DNA of 64,000 nt from Mesorhizobium australicum (GTDB lineage: Bacteria > Pseudomonadota > Alphaproteobacteria > Rhizobiales > Rhizobiaceae): positions 2,108,001 through 2,172,000 of the forward strand of contig NZ_FXBL01000004.1 of the NCBI RefSeq assembly GCF_900177325.1. Reading direction: 5' to 3'. This document shows positions 56,097-63,920 of the stretch, piece by piece. The notes under the pieces were generated by a model. The model was not told the DNA's origin. It did not search any database and saw only the letters and a program-made list of their open reading frames with translations. Each line of letters begins with the position of its first letter. The stretch's first letter is position 1. A program made the translations under genes and the position numbers.

Positions 56097-56840
56097 ATGA
56101 GACATGCGGCGGTTGTAACCGGCGGTGCATCTGGGATCGGCCTCGCAGTGGTGGCGCGGCTGCTCGAGGACGGCTGGCCGGTCGCCGTGATCGATCTCGA
56201 TGCGGACGGGCTCGTCCAGGCGGAGAACGACCTGGAAGGGGAGAACGTCATCTTCGTCCAGGCCGACATCACCGACGAGGACGAAGCGGCGTCGGCCTTC
56301 GACGAGATCGTCGACCGGCTGGGCCTGATCGGCGGACTGGTGAACTCGGCCGGCGTGGCCAAGGCCGCGAGCGTCGAGGACACGACGGCCGAATTCATGC
56401 GCGAGATGCTGGAAGCGAACCTCATCGGGCCATTCCTTGCCTCCAAGGCGGCGCTGGAGCGGATGGGCGAGACGCTGGCGATCGTGAACATCGGCTCGGT
56501 CTCCGGCCTGCGCGCCAATCGCGGCCGGCTGGCCTACGGCTCGGCGAAGGCGGGGCTCAAGCTGATGACCGAGGTGATGGCGGTTGAGCTTGCGACGCAG
56601 GGCGTGCGGGTCAACTGCGTGGCGCCGGGGCCGATCGACACGCCGATGGTGGCGCGTCTGCACGGGCCGCCGGAAAAGGCGTTGTGGCGCGAGCGCATCC
56701 CGCAGGAGCGCTACGGCCGCGCCGACGAGGTGGCGGGCGCGATCGCCTTTCTTCTGTCACCGGAGGCAAGCTATATCACCGGCCAGACCGTCGCCGTCGA
56801 CGGCGGGTTTCTGGCAGGTGGTATCATTGCTCAAGACTAG
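56097..56840 (+). CDS. short-chain dehydrogenase/reductase
   Basis: Classical SDR oxidoreductase of 247 residues. The cofactor motif TGGASGIG is near the N-terminus (Asp in VIDLDADG favours NAD), with NSAGVA, catalytic Ser in NIGSVSG, YGSAKAG (YxxxK), and the C-terminal SPEASYITGQTVAVDGGFLAGG. ATG 56097 starts immediately before the conserved fold. It is divergent from betI and could be controlled by the same palindrome, but its substrate is unknown. The following secreted-protein gene begins within its last codons. Confidence 0.88.
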   Translation: MRHAAVVTGGASGIGLAVVARLLEDGWPVAVIDLDADGLVQAENDLEGENVIFVQADITDEDEAASAFDEIVDRLGLIGGLVNSAGVAKAASVEDTTAEFMREMLEANLIGPFLASKAALERMGETLAIVNIGSVSGLRANRGRLAYGSAKAGLKLMTEVMAVELATQGVRVNCVAPGPIDTPMVARLHGPPEKALWRERIPQERYGRADEVAGAIAFLLSPEASYITGQTVAVDGGFLAGGIIAQD

Positions 56841-57312
56841 ACTGTCCGTCGCCGCGGTGCTGTTCGCGGTCGCATGCCCGGCCTGGGCCGAGCCCGATGT
56901 CGGCGACGTCTCGAACCGGTTCTGCGAACTCCAGACCGCCGACGACATGGCAGGCCTGCGCGAACTGATGACGGCGGACCTGCGTGCGATCGTCGAGGAT
57001 GCCGAGGAACGCAACGCCGCGGTCGCCGACGCCTCCGGTCACGACAGCGCGCCGCTCGCGGCCGGGATACCCTATCGCGGCGTGGTCGACAGGCCGGCCT
57101 CGTGCCTCGCCTCGAAGGTCTCGCCGGCGGCCAATGTCACGATCGTCGACATCGCCTATTACTCCGAGAAGGGCGAACGGTGGACCGACAGGCTTGTGCT
57201 GAAGCCGGAAACGGGCGAGATGCGCGTCGACGACATCCTGTTCGCGTCCTTTCCGACGGACACCTATCAGGCCGGCCTGCGCCGCGTGCTGGCCGACACG
57301 TTCGATCAGTAG
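56818..57312 (+). CDS. secreted protein of unknown function, first of two tandem paralogues
   Basis: A protein of about 164 residues with a signal peptide (LKTRLSVAAVLFAVACPAWA) and a mature domain containing NRFCELQTADDMAGLRELM, GIPYRGVVDRPASCLASKV, WTDRLVLKPETGEMRVDDILFASFP. The start is GTG 56818 or TTG 56827; the TTG has AGGTGG five bases upstream. Both overlap the end of the SDR gene. It shares two cysteines, the DRLVL and VDD(I/V)L motifs and overall layout with the next gene. I do not recognise a named family. Probably periplasmic. Confidence 0.7.
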   Translation: MVSLLKTRLSVAAVLFAVACPAWAEPDVGDVSNRFCELQTADDMAGLRELMTADLRAIVEDAEERNAAVADASGHDSAPLAAGIPYRGVVDRPASCLASKVSPAANVTIVDIAYYSEKGERWTDRLVLKPETGEMRVDDILFASFPTDTYQAGLRRVLADTFDQ

Positions 57313-57321
57313 GGATGAGCA

Positions 57322-57831
57322 ATGAGGGGGACCATCTTGAAGCGCAGCCTGTTCGCCGCCGCCCTGATGTCGCTGACCGTTTTCGGTGCATCGGCGCAGG
57401 ATCACCCCAAGCGGCCGGAAGCGGCCCTGGGCGAGGCATTCTGCCTGATGAAGGACAATCCGGAGGCGGCCGGCCCGTTGCTGCTTGTGACACCGGCGCT
57501 TGCCGCCGAAATCCGCGCGGCGATGGCGAAAAACGCCGAGATCCAGAAGGCGCATCCCGACGAGAAGCCGCCGCTCGGCGACGGCGTGCCGTTCCAGAGC
57601 TATCAGGACGTCTCGCCAGGATGCGAGGTGGGCACGGTCGAGGGTGAGGGCATCGGCGCCGTGGTCGAGATCAGGCACGCCTTCCCGGACGAGCCGTCCG
57701 CAAACTATTCCGACCGTCTCGTCCTTGGCGCAGGCTGGAACGACGGCACGCTCGGTGTCGACGACGTGCTCTACGGCGCCGACGGGGACAACGGCACGCT
57801 GCGCAAGACGCTGCTCGCGGCGTTCGAATAG
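57322..57831 (+). CDS. secreted protein of unknown function, second tandem paralogue
   Basis: A 169-residue protein, start ATG 57322 with GGGA upstream, and a signal peptide ending near ASAQ (residue 25-26). The mature part has GEAFCLMKDNPEAAGPLL, LGDGVPFQSYQDVSPGCEVGTV, YSDRLVLGAGWNDGTLGVDDVLYGADG. It aligns over its length with the preceding protein, including two cysteines, the (G)VPF/IPY segment and DRLVL...VDDVL. The pair looks like an old tandem duplication. It ends 3 bp before the convergent DUF3750-like gene. Confidence 0.75.
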   Translation: MRGTILKRSLFAAALMSLTVFGASAQDHPKRPEAALGEAFCLMKDNPEAAGPLLLVTPALAAEIRAAMAKNAEIQKAHPDEKPPLGDGVPFQSYQDVSPGCEVGTVEGEGIGAVVEIRHAFPDEPSANYSDRLVLGAGWNDGTLGVDDVLYGADGDNGTLRKTLLAAFE

Positions 57832-57834
57832 CGC

Positions 57835-58575
57835 TCAGAAGATCTCCCACCGCCCATAGGCGGGAATCTTGAGCGCCGGCCTCGCGATGTCGATCCCGGC
57901 CACCAGGCCCATGAAATGCAGCTCCAGCCCGCTGGTCGCGCCGACCGACAGGCCGGCAAGCCCGTGCAGCGTGGCGTGAAAATCTCCCGTCGCGGCCGAC
58001 CAGCCGATCGTGCCGATGCCCGCCGCGAAGTCGCGGCCGGTCGCATTGGGCGGCATCGTCGCGCCGAGCTCCGGCACGGAGCGCAGCACATGCGCGACGA
58101 AGCTGTTGGAGTTCGGCCCGGGCCAGACGTGATAGTCGCCCGGCTTCGAGAAGGGATAGGAGGCGATCGCGGCCTCGACCTTCGGGATCACCGCCTCGGC
58201 GGCCTTGCCCTCCAGCGCATGGACGACGAAGGGCTCGTTCGAATACCAGCGCCCGTCGGCTGGCCGGCTGTTCCGGCGGATCGGCGAACCCCAGCCGACC
58301 TTGTCGTAGCGGTCGTAGGCGGCCGCGCCCGCCTGCTTGGTGACGATCCAGCTGTGCAGCGAGAACGCGCCCTTCAAGCCGCCGGTGCGCGCGGCGAGCA
58401 CATAGACGGCCGCTTTCCGGTCCGCCTCGGCCTTTGGCAGGAGGCCCGACGACGACCAGTCGGCGGAACTCCAGCTGCCCGGCCGGTCCTGCAGCATCCA
58501 CCAGCCGGCGGTGGCGAGCGCCGGCGTGACAAAGACGAGCAGGATGAACAGCAGGAGATGTTTGAACAGCTTCAA
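57835..58575 (-). CDS. DUF3750-like membrane-anchored protein
   Basis: A 246-residue protein starting with TTG at 58573-58575, preceded by GAGG at eight bases. One N-terminal membrane helix (LLLFILLVFVTPALATAGWWML) is followed by a soluble domain with Trp-rich and Pro/Asn motifs: FSLHSWIVTKQAG, SYPFSKPGDYHVWPGPNSNSFVAHVLRSVPEL and NATGRDFAAG. This fits the DUF3750 family of uncharacterised alphaproteobacterial proteins. The His/Asn/Ser pattern hints at an enzymatic fold, but no activity is known to me. It should face the periplasm. Confidence 0.72.
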   Translation of the reverse strand: MKLFKHLLLFILLVFVTPALATAGWWMLQDRPGSWSSADWSSSGLLPKAEADRKAAVYVLAARTGGLKGAFSLHSWIVTKQAGAAAYDRYDKVGWGSPIRRNSRPADGRWYSNEPFVVHALEGKAAEAVIPKVEAAIASYPFSKPGDYHVWPGPNSNSFVAHVLRSVPELGATMPPNATGRDFAAGIGTIGWSAATGDFHATLHGLAGLSVGATSGLELHFMGLVAGIDIARPALKIPAYGRWEIF

Positions 58576-58654
58576 TTCGACAACCTCAGCCTTGCCGAAC
58601 CCGTGCGATCGGGTGCATGAGCCGACGAGATGGGGCAGGCAACATGGTGAAACG

Positions 58655-59656
58655 ATGACGAACCCGGTTCTTGTCGAGGTGCTGCGCGGCGGCAAGGTCG
58701 AAAGCCGCCATGAGGGCTCGATCGCGGTGGCCGATGCCTCGGGCGCGCTGGTCCTGTCGCGGGGCGATGTCGCACGCCCGGTCTTCCCGCGCTCCGCGGT
58801 GAAGGTGATGCAGGCGCTGCCGCTGGTGGAGAGCGGGGCGGCGGATGCGTTCGGCCTCGATGTCAAGGAACTGGCGCTGGCCTGCGCCTCGCACAGCGGC
58901 GAGCCGGAGCATGCCGCCCTTGCCCGCGCGGTGCTGGCGAGGGCGGGACTCGAGCCGGACGCGCTCGAATGCGGCGCGCACTGGCCGACAAGCCAGGAGG
59001 CAACGATCCGGCTGGCGCGTTCGGGCGAGGTGGCGAGCGCGCTGCACAACAACTGCTCGGGCAAGCATTCGGGCTTCCTGTGCGGCTGCCGGCACATGGG
59101 GCTGAACCACAGGGGCTATGTGAAGATCGGCCACGACTACCAGCGGCTGATCGCGGCAACCATGGAGGAGGTGACGGGCGCGGCGCATCGCGAAGAGAAC
59201 TCCGGCACCGACGGCTGCTCGATCCCGACCTACGCCGTGCCGCTGGTGAACCTCGCGACCGGCTTCGCGCGGCTGGCGACGGGCGAGACGCTGTCGGCCG
59301 GGCGCGCAAGCGCGGCGCGGCGGCTGTTCGAGGCCTGCATGGCCGAGCCGTTTTACGTCGCGGGCACCGGCCGGGCGGACACCGAGATGATGGAGGCAGG
59401 CAGGGGCAGGGTGTTCACCAAGGTGGGCGCCGAGGGCGTCTATTGCGGCGCCATTCCTGAACTCGGCCTCGGCTTCGCGCTGAAGATCGACGACGGCACC
59501 GGGCGCGGGGCGGAGGCGGCGGTGGCGGCGCTGCTGGCACACTTGCTGCGCGACGACGAGGCGCTGTCGGCCCGATTTGCCGACATGGCCTCGGTGACGC
59601 TGAAGAACTGGAACGGCATCGAGGTCGGCGAGGTGAGGGGACTGCCGGTCAGCTGA
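58655..59656 (+). CDS. L-asparaginase of the ReAII (class 3) type
   Basis: Cytoplasmic asparaginase of 333 residues, related to Rhizobium etli ReAII rather than to the E. coli enzymes. The known ReAII catalytic and zinc residues are all visible, shifted by one: Ser47 and Lys50 in RSAVK, Ser79 in ASHSGEPEH, Cys134 and Lys137 in NNCSGKHSG, and Cys188 in DGCSIPTYAV. ATG 58655 is used; an ATG 11 bases upstream reads into a stop after four codons. It is divergent from the DUF3750-like gene, with a 79-bp gap. Confidence 0.92.
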   Translation: MTNPVLVEVLRGGKVESRHEGSIAVADASGALVLSRGDVARPVFPRSAVKVMQALPLVESGAADAFGLDVKELALACASHSGEPEHAALARAVLARAGLEPDALECGAHWPTSQEATIRLARSGEVASALHNNCSGKHSGFLCGCRHMGLNHRGYVKIGHDYQRLIAATMEEVTGAAHREENSGTDGCSIPTYAVPLVNLATGFARLATGETLSAGRASAARRLFEACMAEPFYVAGTGRADTEMMEAGRGRVFTKVGAEGVYCGAIPELGLGFALKIDDGTGRGAEAAVAALLAHLLRDDEALSARFADMASVTLKNWNGIEVGEVRGLPVS

Positions 59657-59657
59657 C

Positions 59658-59707
59658 GCGGTCAGCTTTGCTGACCCGGTCAGCTTTGCTGACCCGGTCT
59701 GCTCAGC
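59658..59707. repeat. tandem 18-bp repeat with hairpins after the asparaginase gene
   Basis: Two near-identical units, (C/G)CGGTCAGCTTTGCTGAC, at 59658-59675 and 59676-59693, followed by a shorter degenerate copy to 59707. Each full unit contains the hairpin GTCAGC-TTT-GCTGAC. It starts next to the asparaginase stop and lies before the end of the convergent beta-helix gene, so it may act as a bidirectional transcript end. Confidence 0.7.
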
Positions 59708-59720
59708 CGGCCCGGTCGGT

Positions 59721-61064
59721 TCAACTGACCCGGTTGCGCTCGATCGTCAGTCCGGGCAGGTCCGACGGCTCGACGGCGAGGTCGCCCGTCGCGGGGTCGG
59801 ACCAGCGATGGCCGATGATCGCGCCGCGCAGGGCGCCGTCGATGACGTTGTCCGAGATGACGGCAGAGCCGGTGCCCTCAACCACCGAGACGGCGATGCC
59901 TTCGCCCGCCTTGCGGATGACGTTGCCGGTGGCCACGACGTTGCGCATGAACGGCCCCCAGCCGATGTTCATGCCGTAGAGCGGGGCGTTCTCGATGACG
60001 TTGCCGGTGACCGAGGTGTCGGCCTCGACCGAGATGCCGACGCCGAAGCCAGGCGCGTCGGCGGGATAAGGACCGGTCTGCGACAGGTTGCGCACGAGGT
60101 TGCCGGTGACGGTGGCGAGCCGGCCGCCCTCGTTGAAGTTGACGACCGAGATGCCGTTGGCGCCGCCGTCGACGATGTTGTTGGCGATCACTGCGCCCTC
60201 GAAGGCGAACTCTGAATAGATCGCCGTCTCGCCGGAGCGCCGGCAGGTATTGCCGCTGATCTGGATGTTGCCGCCGGAGTTGGAGCGGATGGCGGAGAAG
60301 GCGCAGTCGGCGATCTGGTTGCCGGAGACGATGACGTTGCCGGCGCGAAAGACGTTGATGCCGTTGCCGTTCTGGCCGGTGCCGCCAGCGCGGGCAAGAA
60401 TCCGCTCGACCCGGTTGCCGGTGACGATCGTGCCGTCCTCGGCCGGCTGCCAGCGGTGGACGAGGATGCCGCCATTGCCGCAGTCGGCGACCGTGTTGCC
60501 GGTGATTTGCAGGCGGCCGGCCTCGACGCTCCAGATGCCGGCATCGGCCGCGCCCGAGATCTCGCTGCGCTCGATGCGGCCGGAGACGCGCTCGAGGGCA
60601 AGGCCGTTCTTGGACGAGCCGACGACGCGGCAGTTGTCGAGGACGAAGGCGGCGACGCCGCGCGCGTCGACGAGGCCCTGGGCGGTGTCGCCGAGCCAGC
60701 GACTGGCGCCGTCGATCACGAGGCCGGACAGCTCGATGTGGTCGGCGCCCTCGGCGGCCAGCATATGGCCGTCGCCGGCATGGACGAGCCGTGTGGCGCC
60801 CGGCACACCGGAGAGCCGCACGCGGCGCGGCAGGGTTATCCTGGCAATGGCATACTGGCCGGGCGGCAGGAAGATCGCGGCGTCCTCGTCCGACGCCTTG
60901 TCCAGCATCGCCGAGAAGGCGCGGCTCTGGTCGTCGAAGCTGCCGGGCTGCATGCCGAACTCGCCGGCATCGATTGCGCCGCGCATGGCGGCGCGCACCG
61001 GCTCTGCAAACAGGCCGGCGGCGAAGCCGGCCGAGGCGGCGAGGAAGCGGCGTCTGTCCAGCAT
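59721..61064 (-). CDS. Tat-exported right-handed beta-helix protein (TIGR03808-like)
   Basis: A 447-residue repeat protein, start ATG at 61062-61064. The N-terminus is a twin-arginine signal (MLDRRRFLAASAGFAAGLFAEPVRA), so it is exported folded. The body consists of pectate-lyase-like turns with repeated V(T/S)GNxIxxxxxxGI units (ITGNTVADCGNGGI, VSGNQIADCAFSAI, VTGNVIENAPLYGM). This matches the Tat-translocated repetitive family described in Rhizobiales. A role on extracellular or periplasmic polysaccharide is possible, but no catalytic residues can be named. Confidence 0.82.
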   Translation of the reverse strand: MLDRRRFLAASAGFAAGLFAEPVRAAMRGAIDAGEFGMQPGSFDDQSRAFSAMLDKASDEDAAIFLPPGQYAIARITLPRRVRLSGVPGATRLVHAGDGHMLAAEGADHIELSGLVIDGASRWLGDTAQGLVDARGVAAFVLDNCRVVGSSKNGLALERVSGRIERSEISGAADAGIWSVEAGRLQITGNTVADCGNGGILVHRWQPAEDGTIVTGNRVERILARAGGTGQNGNGINVFRAGNVIVSGNQIADCAFSAIRSNSGGNIQISGNTCRRSGETAIYSEFAFEGAVIANNIVDGGANGISVVNFNEGGRLATVTGNLVRNLSQTGPYPADAPGFGVGISVEADTSVTGNVIENAPLYGMNIGWGPFMRNVVATGNVIRKAGEGIAVSVVEGTGSAVISDNVIDGALRGAIIGHRWSDPATGDLAVEPSDLPGLTIERNRVS

Positions 61065-61168
61065 TGGCACGGGTCTCCGCAGGGAGCGTATCGCCTTGCA
61101 TGGGGTGTGCCAAGGCGAGGCCGGGCGAGGGCATTGTCCGCGTGGCGCCCAGGCGGTAGCTTGCCAGT

Positions 61169-61633
61169 ATGAGCAGGGCATTCACCAAGGAAGACGACGA
61201 CACCGAGGCGATCGCGATGATCGGCGAGCGGCCGGTCAGTGCCGAACGCAACCTTGTAACGGCCGAAGGGCTGCGGCAGATCGAGGCGGAGATGGCGCGG
61301 CTGCGCGACGAGCTGTCCCAGGCCGAGAAGTCGCAGGAGCGGGTCGCGGTGGCAACCATCCTGCGCGACCTGCGCTACTGGACGTCCCGCCGCGAGACGG
61401 CGGAACTGTCGGAACCGGAGGCGGGCTCGGATGTCGTGCGCTTCGGCATGACCGTGGTGCTGGAAGGCGAGGACGGCAAGCGCCGCACCTGGCGGATCGT
61501 CGGCGAGGACGAGGCGGATGCAGCGAAAGGCTCCATCAGCCATGTCTCGCCGATGGCACGCGCACTGTTCGGCAAGCGCGTCGGCGACGTGGTGACGGTG
61601 GCGGGCAAGGAGTGGGAAGTGGTGGGTCTGTGA
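61169..61633 (+). CDS. GreA/GreB-family transcription elongation factor-like protein
   Basis: A 154-residue protein with a short N-terminal coiled coil (about residues 33-75, EGLRQIEAEMARLRDELSQAEKSQERVAVATILRDLRYWTSRRE) and a C-terminal FKBP-like Gre domain (VRFGMTVVLEGEDGKRRTWRIVGEDEADAAKGSISHVSPMARALFGKRVGDVVTV). It would bind RNA polymerase near the secondary channel. At the coil tip, where GreA/GreB carry acidic residues, this form has Glu57 but a reduced acidic cluster, so transcript cleavage activity is uncertain. Divergent from the beta-helix gene. Confidence 0.85.
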   Translation: MSRAFTKEDDDTEAIAMIGERPVSAERNLVTAEGLRQIEAEMARLRDELSQAEKSQERVAVATILRDLRYWTSRRETAELSEPEAGSDVVRFGMTVVLEGEDGKRRTWRIVGEDEADAAKGSISHVSPMARALFGKRVGDVVTVAGKEWEVVGL

Positions 61634-61862
61634 GGGCCACAGGGAATGCCCGGCGTGCCGCGCAACGGCTTTCCGCGCGGCCGGTTGTTCCCGCCGCTGA
61701 GCGTTGAAACCAAGTCGAAGTCGGACGACGCATCCGAAATGCCCCATTGGTGGGAGCATCTCGGGACTTTGGTCGGATTTCAGTCATGGCGAATTCGGAC
61801 GCTCGCTCGACATCTTCGACCCGCTTCCGCCAGCCCTCGCTTTCCTGGCAGATTTTATCTCT

Positions 61863-61883
61863 CTGCCTCGGAGACTCAGGCAG
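61863..61883 (-). terminator. weak hairpin after the small secreted-protein gene
   Basis: CTGCCT (61863-61868) pairs with AGGCAG (61878-61883) across a nine-base loop, just downstream of the leftward gene ending at 61890. The following bases on the minus strand are AT-rich (AGATAAAATC) but not a T-run. A weak terminator candidate. Confidence 0.35.
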
Positions 61884-61889
61884 TCGAGG

Positions 61890-62399
61890 CTACTCCACCG
61901 TTCCCGGCGCGGGGTTGAAGCGCACCAGGTGCAGCGCAATGCCGCTTGGAACGGTCGCAGCGGCGTCGATAAGCATGGCCGAGCAATAGACCTCTTTGCT
62001 GGTCGCGATGATCGCCGCAGTGCCCTGATTGATGACCTTCCCTGCCGCTAGCAACACGTCCTCCGCGAGCCATGCGGTTGAACGGGTCGAAAATGTTAGA
62101 GTTCTTTTGGATTTGACCTCGTGGGAAACATCAGCTTCGACGCCACCGTGCCAATTCAGGATGCGAACTCTAACCTTCTCTGTCGCGGCGCTGTTACTGT
62201 AGCACATGAAGGAAGTAGCGACGCCCTTCATCGTCGTATAACCGGAATCTGCCACACCTGCGACGCGATAGATCATCATTTCCGGATCCGTGGTCACCAT
62301 CGGCGCGACGCCGTTACCGAGAGAGTTGGTGCGATCCTGTGCTGCCCCAGACACTGTGAAAGCAAGGGCGACGGTGACTGCGAGAGCGGCTACTTTCAT
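61890..62399 (-). CDS. small secreted protein of unknown function
   Basis: A 169-residue exported protein, start ATG at 62397-62399 with AGGAG six bases upstream. The signal peptide is MKVAALAVTVALAFTVSGAA. The mature chain is rich in beta-strand-like sequence with two cysteines (SFMCYSNSAATEKVRVRILNW; SKEVYCSAMLIDA) and a repeated alternation of hydrophobic and polar residues, suggesting a small beta-sandwich. I recognise no family. Codon use is less GC-extreme than its neighbours, which could mean later acquisition. Divergent from rsmB. Confidence 0.75.
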   Translation of the reverse strand: MKVAALAVTVALAFTVSGAAQDRTNSLGNGVAPMVTTDPEMMIYRVAGVADSGYTTMKGVATSFMCYSNSAATEKVRVRILNWHGGVEADVSHEVKSKRTLTFSTRSTAWLAEDVLLAAGKVINQGTAAIIATSKEVYCSAMLIDAAATVPSGIALHLVRFNPAPGTVE

Positions 62400-62591
62400 G
62401 GAGGTCTCCTGTGATTTGCGGCTTAAATAGCTTCCGTATGGGAAGGCCACAAGCCAAGCCTGCCTGAGGAAGCGATGCAACCTGAAACGCCCCTCTGCTG
62501 AGCGGTGAAGGTCCGCTGCGAACGCATCGTCTCGATGGTCAGGGGCGGCGCGGTCGCCTATAAGGGCGTTTTCCAGCCTGAATGCCTTTCC

Positions 62592-63920
62592 GTGAACCCA
62601 TCCGCCCGCCTGCAAGCAACCCTCGACCTTGTGCAAGAAATCGATCACGTCGCGCGTCCCGTGGATGCCGTCGTCTCGGCCTGGTTCAGGACCCGACGCT
62701 ATATCGACGACCGCGATCGCGGCCTGATCCTGGAGACCGTCTATTCGCTGCTCAGGCATCATGCGCGGCTGGGCTGGTGGCTGGAAGGCCAAGGTCGCGA
62801 GGATGTGCCCCGCAACCGGCTGATCGCCTGGCTGGCGCTGAAGGAAGGCAGGACGGCAGATCAGGTGAAGAGCCTGTTCAGCGGTGCGAAGTTCTCGCCG
62901 GCCGTGCTGAGCGAGCGCGAGGAGGCGCTGCTGGCGAAGCTGGAGGGTCACGCGATCGACCATCCGGCCATGCCGGAGGAGGTTCGGCTCGAATGTCCGG
63001 ACTGGGCGGCGGGTGCGCTACGAGCGCGGTTCGGCGAGGCGTTTGCGGACGAGATGGCAGCGATGCTGACGGCGGCTCCGCTCGACCTGCGCGTCAATCC
63101 GGTCAAGGCCATGCGGGACGACATGCTTCGTGCACTCAAGGGGTTCGGCGTGAAGGCACAGGCGTCGGCCTTGGCTCCTTACGGCATACGCGTGGATGAG
63201 CGCCTTTCGCTCGCGCGCCTGCCGATGCTGAAGAGCGGCGAGGTCGAGATCCAGGACGAGGGCTCCCAACTTGTCGCCCTGCTGGTCGACGCAAGGCCGG
63301 GCGAGCGCGTGGTCGACTTCTGCGCCGGGGCTGGCGGCAAGACGCTCGCCATCGCCGCACAGATGGACAACCGGGGCCATGTGATTGCCTGCGACGTCAG
63401 CGAAGGCCGGCTGAAGCGCGGCGCGGAACGTTTTCGTCGAGCGGGACTGCACAATATCCAGACGCGGCTCCTGGCAAGCGAGACGGACAAGTGGGTCAAG
63501 CGGCACAAGGGCGGCTTCGACCGCGTGCTGGTGGACGCGCCCTGCAGCGGCACCGGCACCTGGCGGCGCAATCCCGATGCGCGCTGGCGCTCGCCGGAGG
63601 AGAAGGGGCTGGACGCTCTCGTCGCGATGCAGGCACGGATCCTAGCAAGCGCGGCGAGGCTGGTGAAGCCCGGCGGGCGGCTGGTCTATGCGACATGCTC
63701 GATGCTGCCGGCGGAAAACGAGGACCAGGTGGCCGCCTTCCTCGCCGCGCATCCCGGCTTCAAACCCGTGCCGCTCAAGGACGTGGCGCCGCAGGTGACC
63801 AACTCGGCCCATCTCGACTATCTGGCACTGACGCCTGCGCGACACGACACAGACGGTTTCTTCGCCGCCGTGATGCAGCGGGAGGCCGCGCCGACGCCGG
63901 ACGCGGCGGCTATTTCTTGA
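62592..63920 (+). CDS. rsmB: 16S rRNA (cytosine-C5) methyltransferase, RsmB/NOP family
   Basis: SAM-dependent RNA methyltransferase of 442 residues. The N-terminal helical domain (VNPSARLQATLDLVQEIDHVARPVDAVVSAWFRTRRYIDDRDRGLILETVYSLLRHHARLGWW) resembles NusB, and the catalytic part has SAM motif VVDFCAGAGGKTLAIAAQM, DAPCSGTGTWRRNP with Cys318, and ATCSMLPAENEDQ with Cys369, the two cysteines needed for m5C formation. GTG 62592 is preferred because family sequence starts there. The exact target base is assumed from the family. It overlaps the convergent gene at the right edge. Confidence 0.88.
   Translation: MNPSARLQATLDLVQEIDHVARPVDAVVSAWFRTRRYIDDRDRGLILETVYSLLRHHARLGWWLEGQGREDVPRNRLIAWLALKEGRTADQVKSLFSGAKFSPAVLSEREEALLAKLEGHAIDHPAMPEEVRLECPDWAAGALRARFGEAFADEMAAMLTAAPLDLRVNPVKAMRDDMLRALKGFGVKAQASALAPYGIRVDERLSLARLPMLKSGEVEIQDEGSQLVALLVDARPGERVVDFCAGAGGKTLAIAAQMDNRGHVIACDVSEGRLKRGAERFRRAGLHNIQTRLLASETDKWVKRHKGGFDRVLVDAPCSGTGTWRRNPDARWRSPEEKGLDALVAMQARILASAARLVKPGGRLVYATCSMLPAENEDQVAAFLAAHPGFKPVPLKDVAPQVTNSAHLDYLALTPARHDTDGFFAAVMQREAAPTPDAAAIS

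Noticed and set aside
59658..59707. Repeat units as a CRISPR array
   Set aside because: Units are directly adjacent without spacers, only two to three copies, and no cas genes are present.
61646..61918. 90-codon frame after the Gre-like gene
   Set aside because: No ribosome site, composition unlike neighbours, and it overlaps the end of a well-supported gene on the other strand; treated as intergenic.
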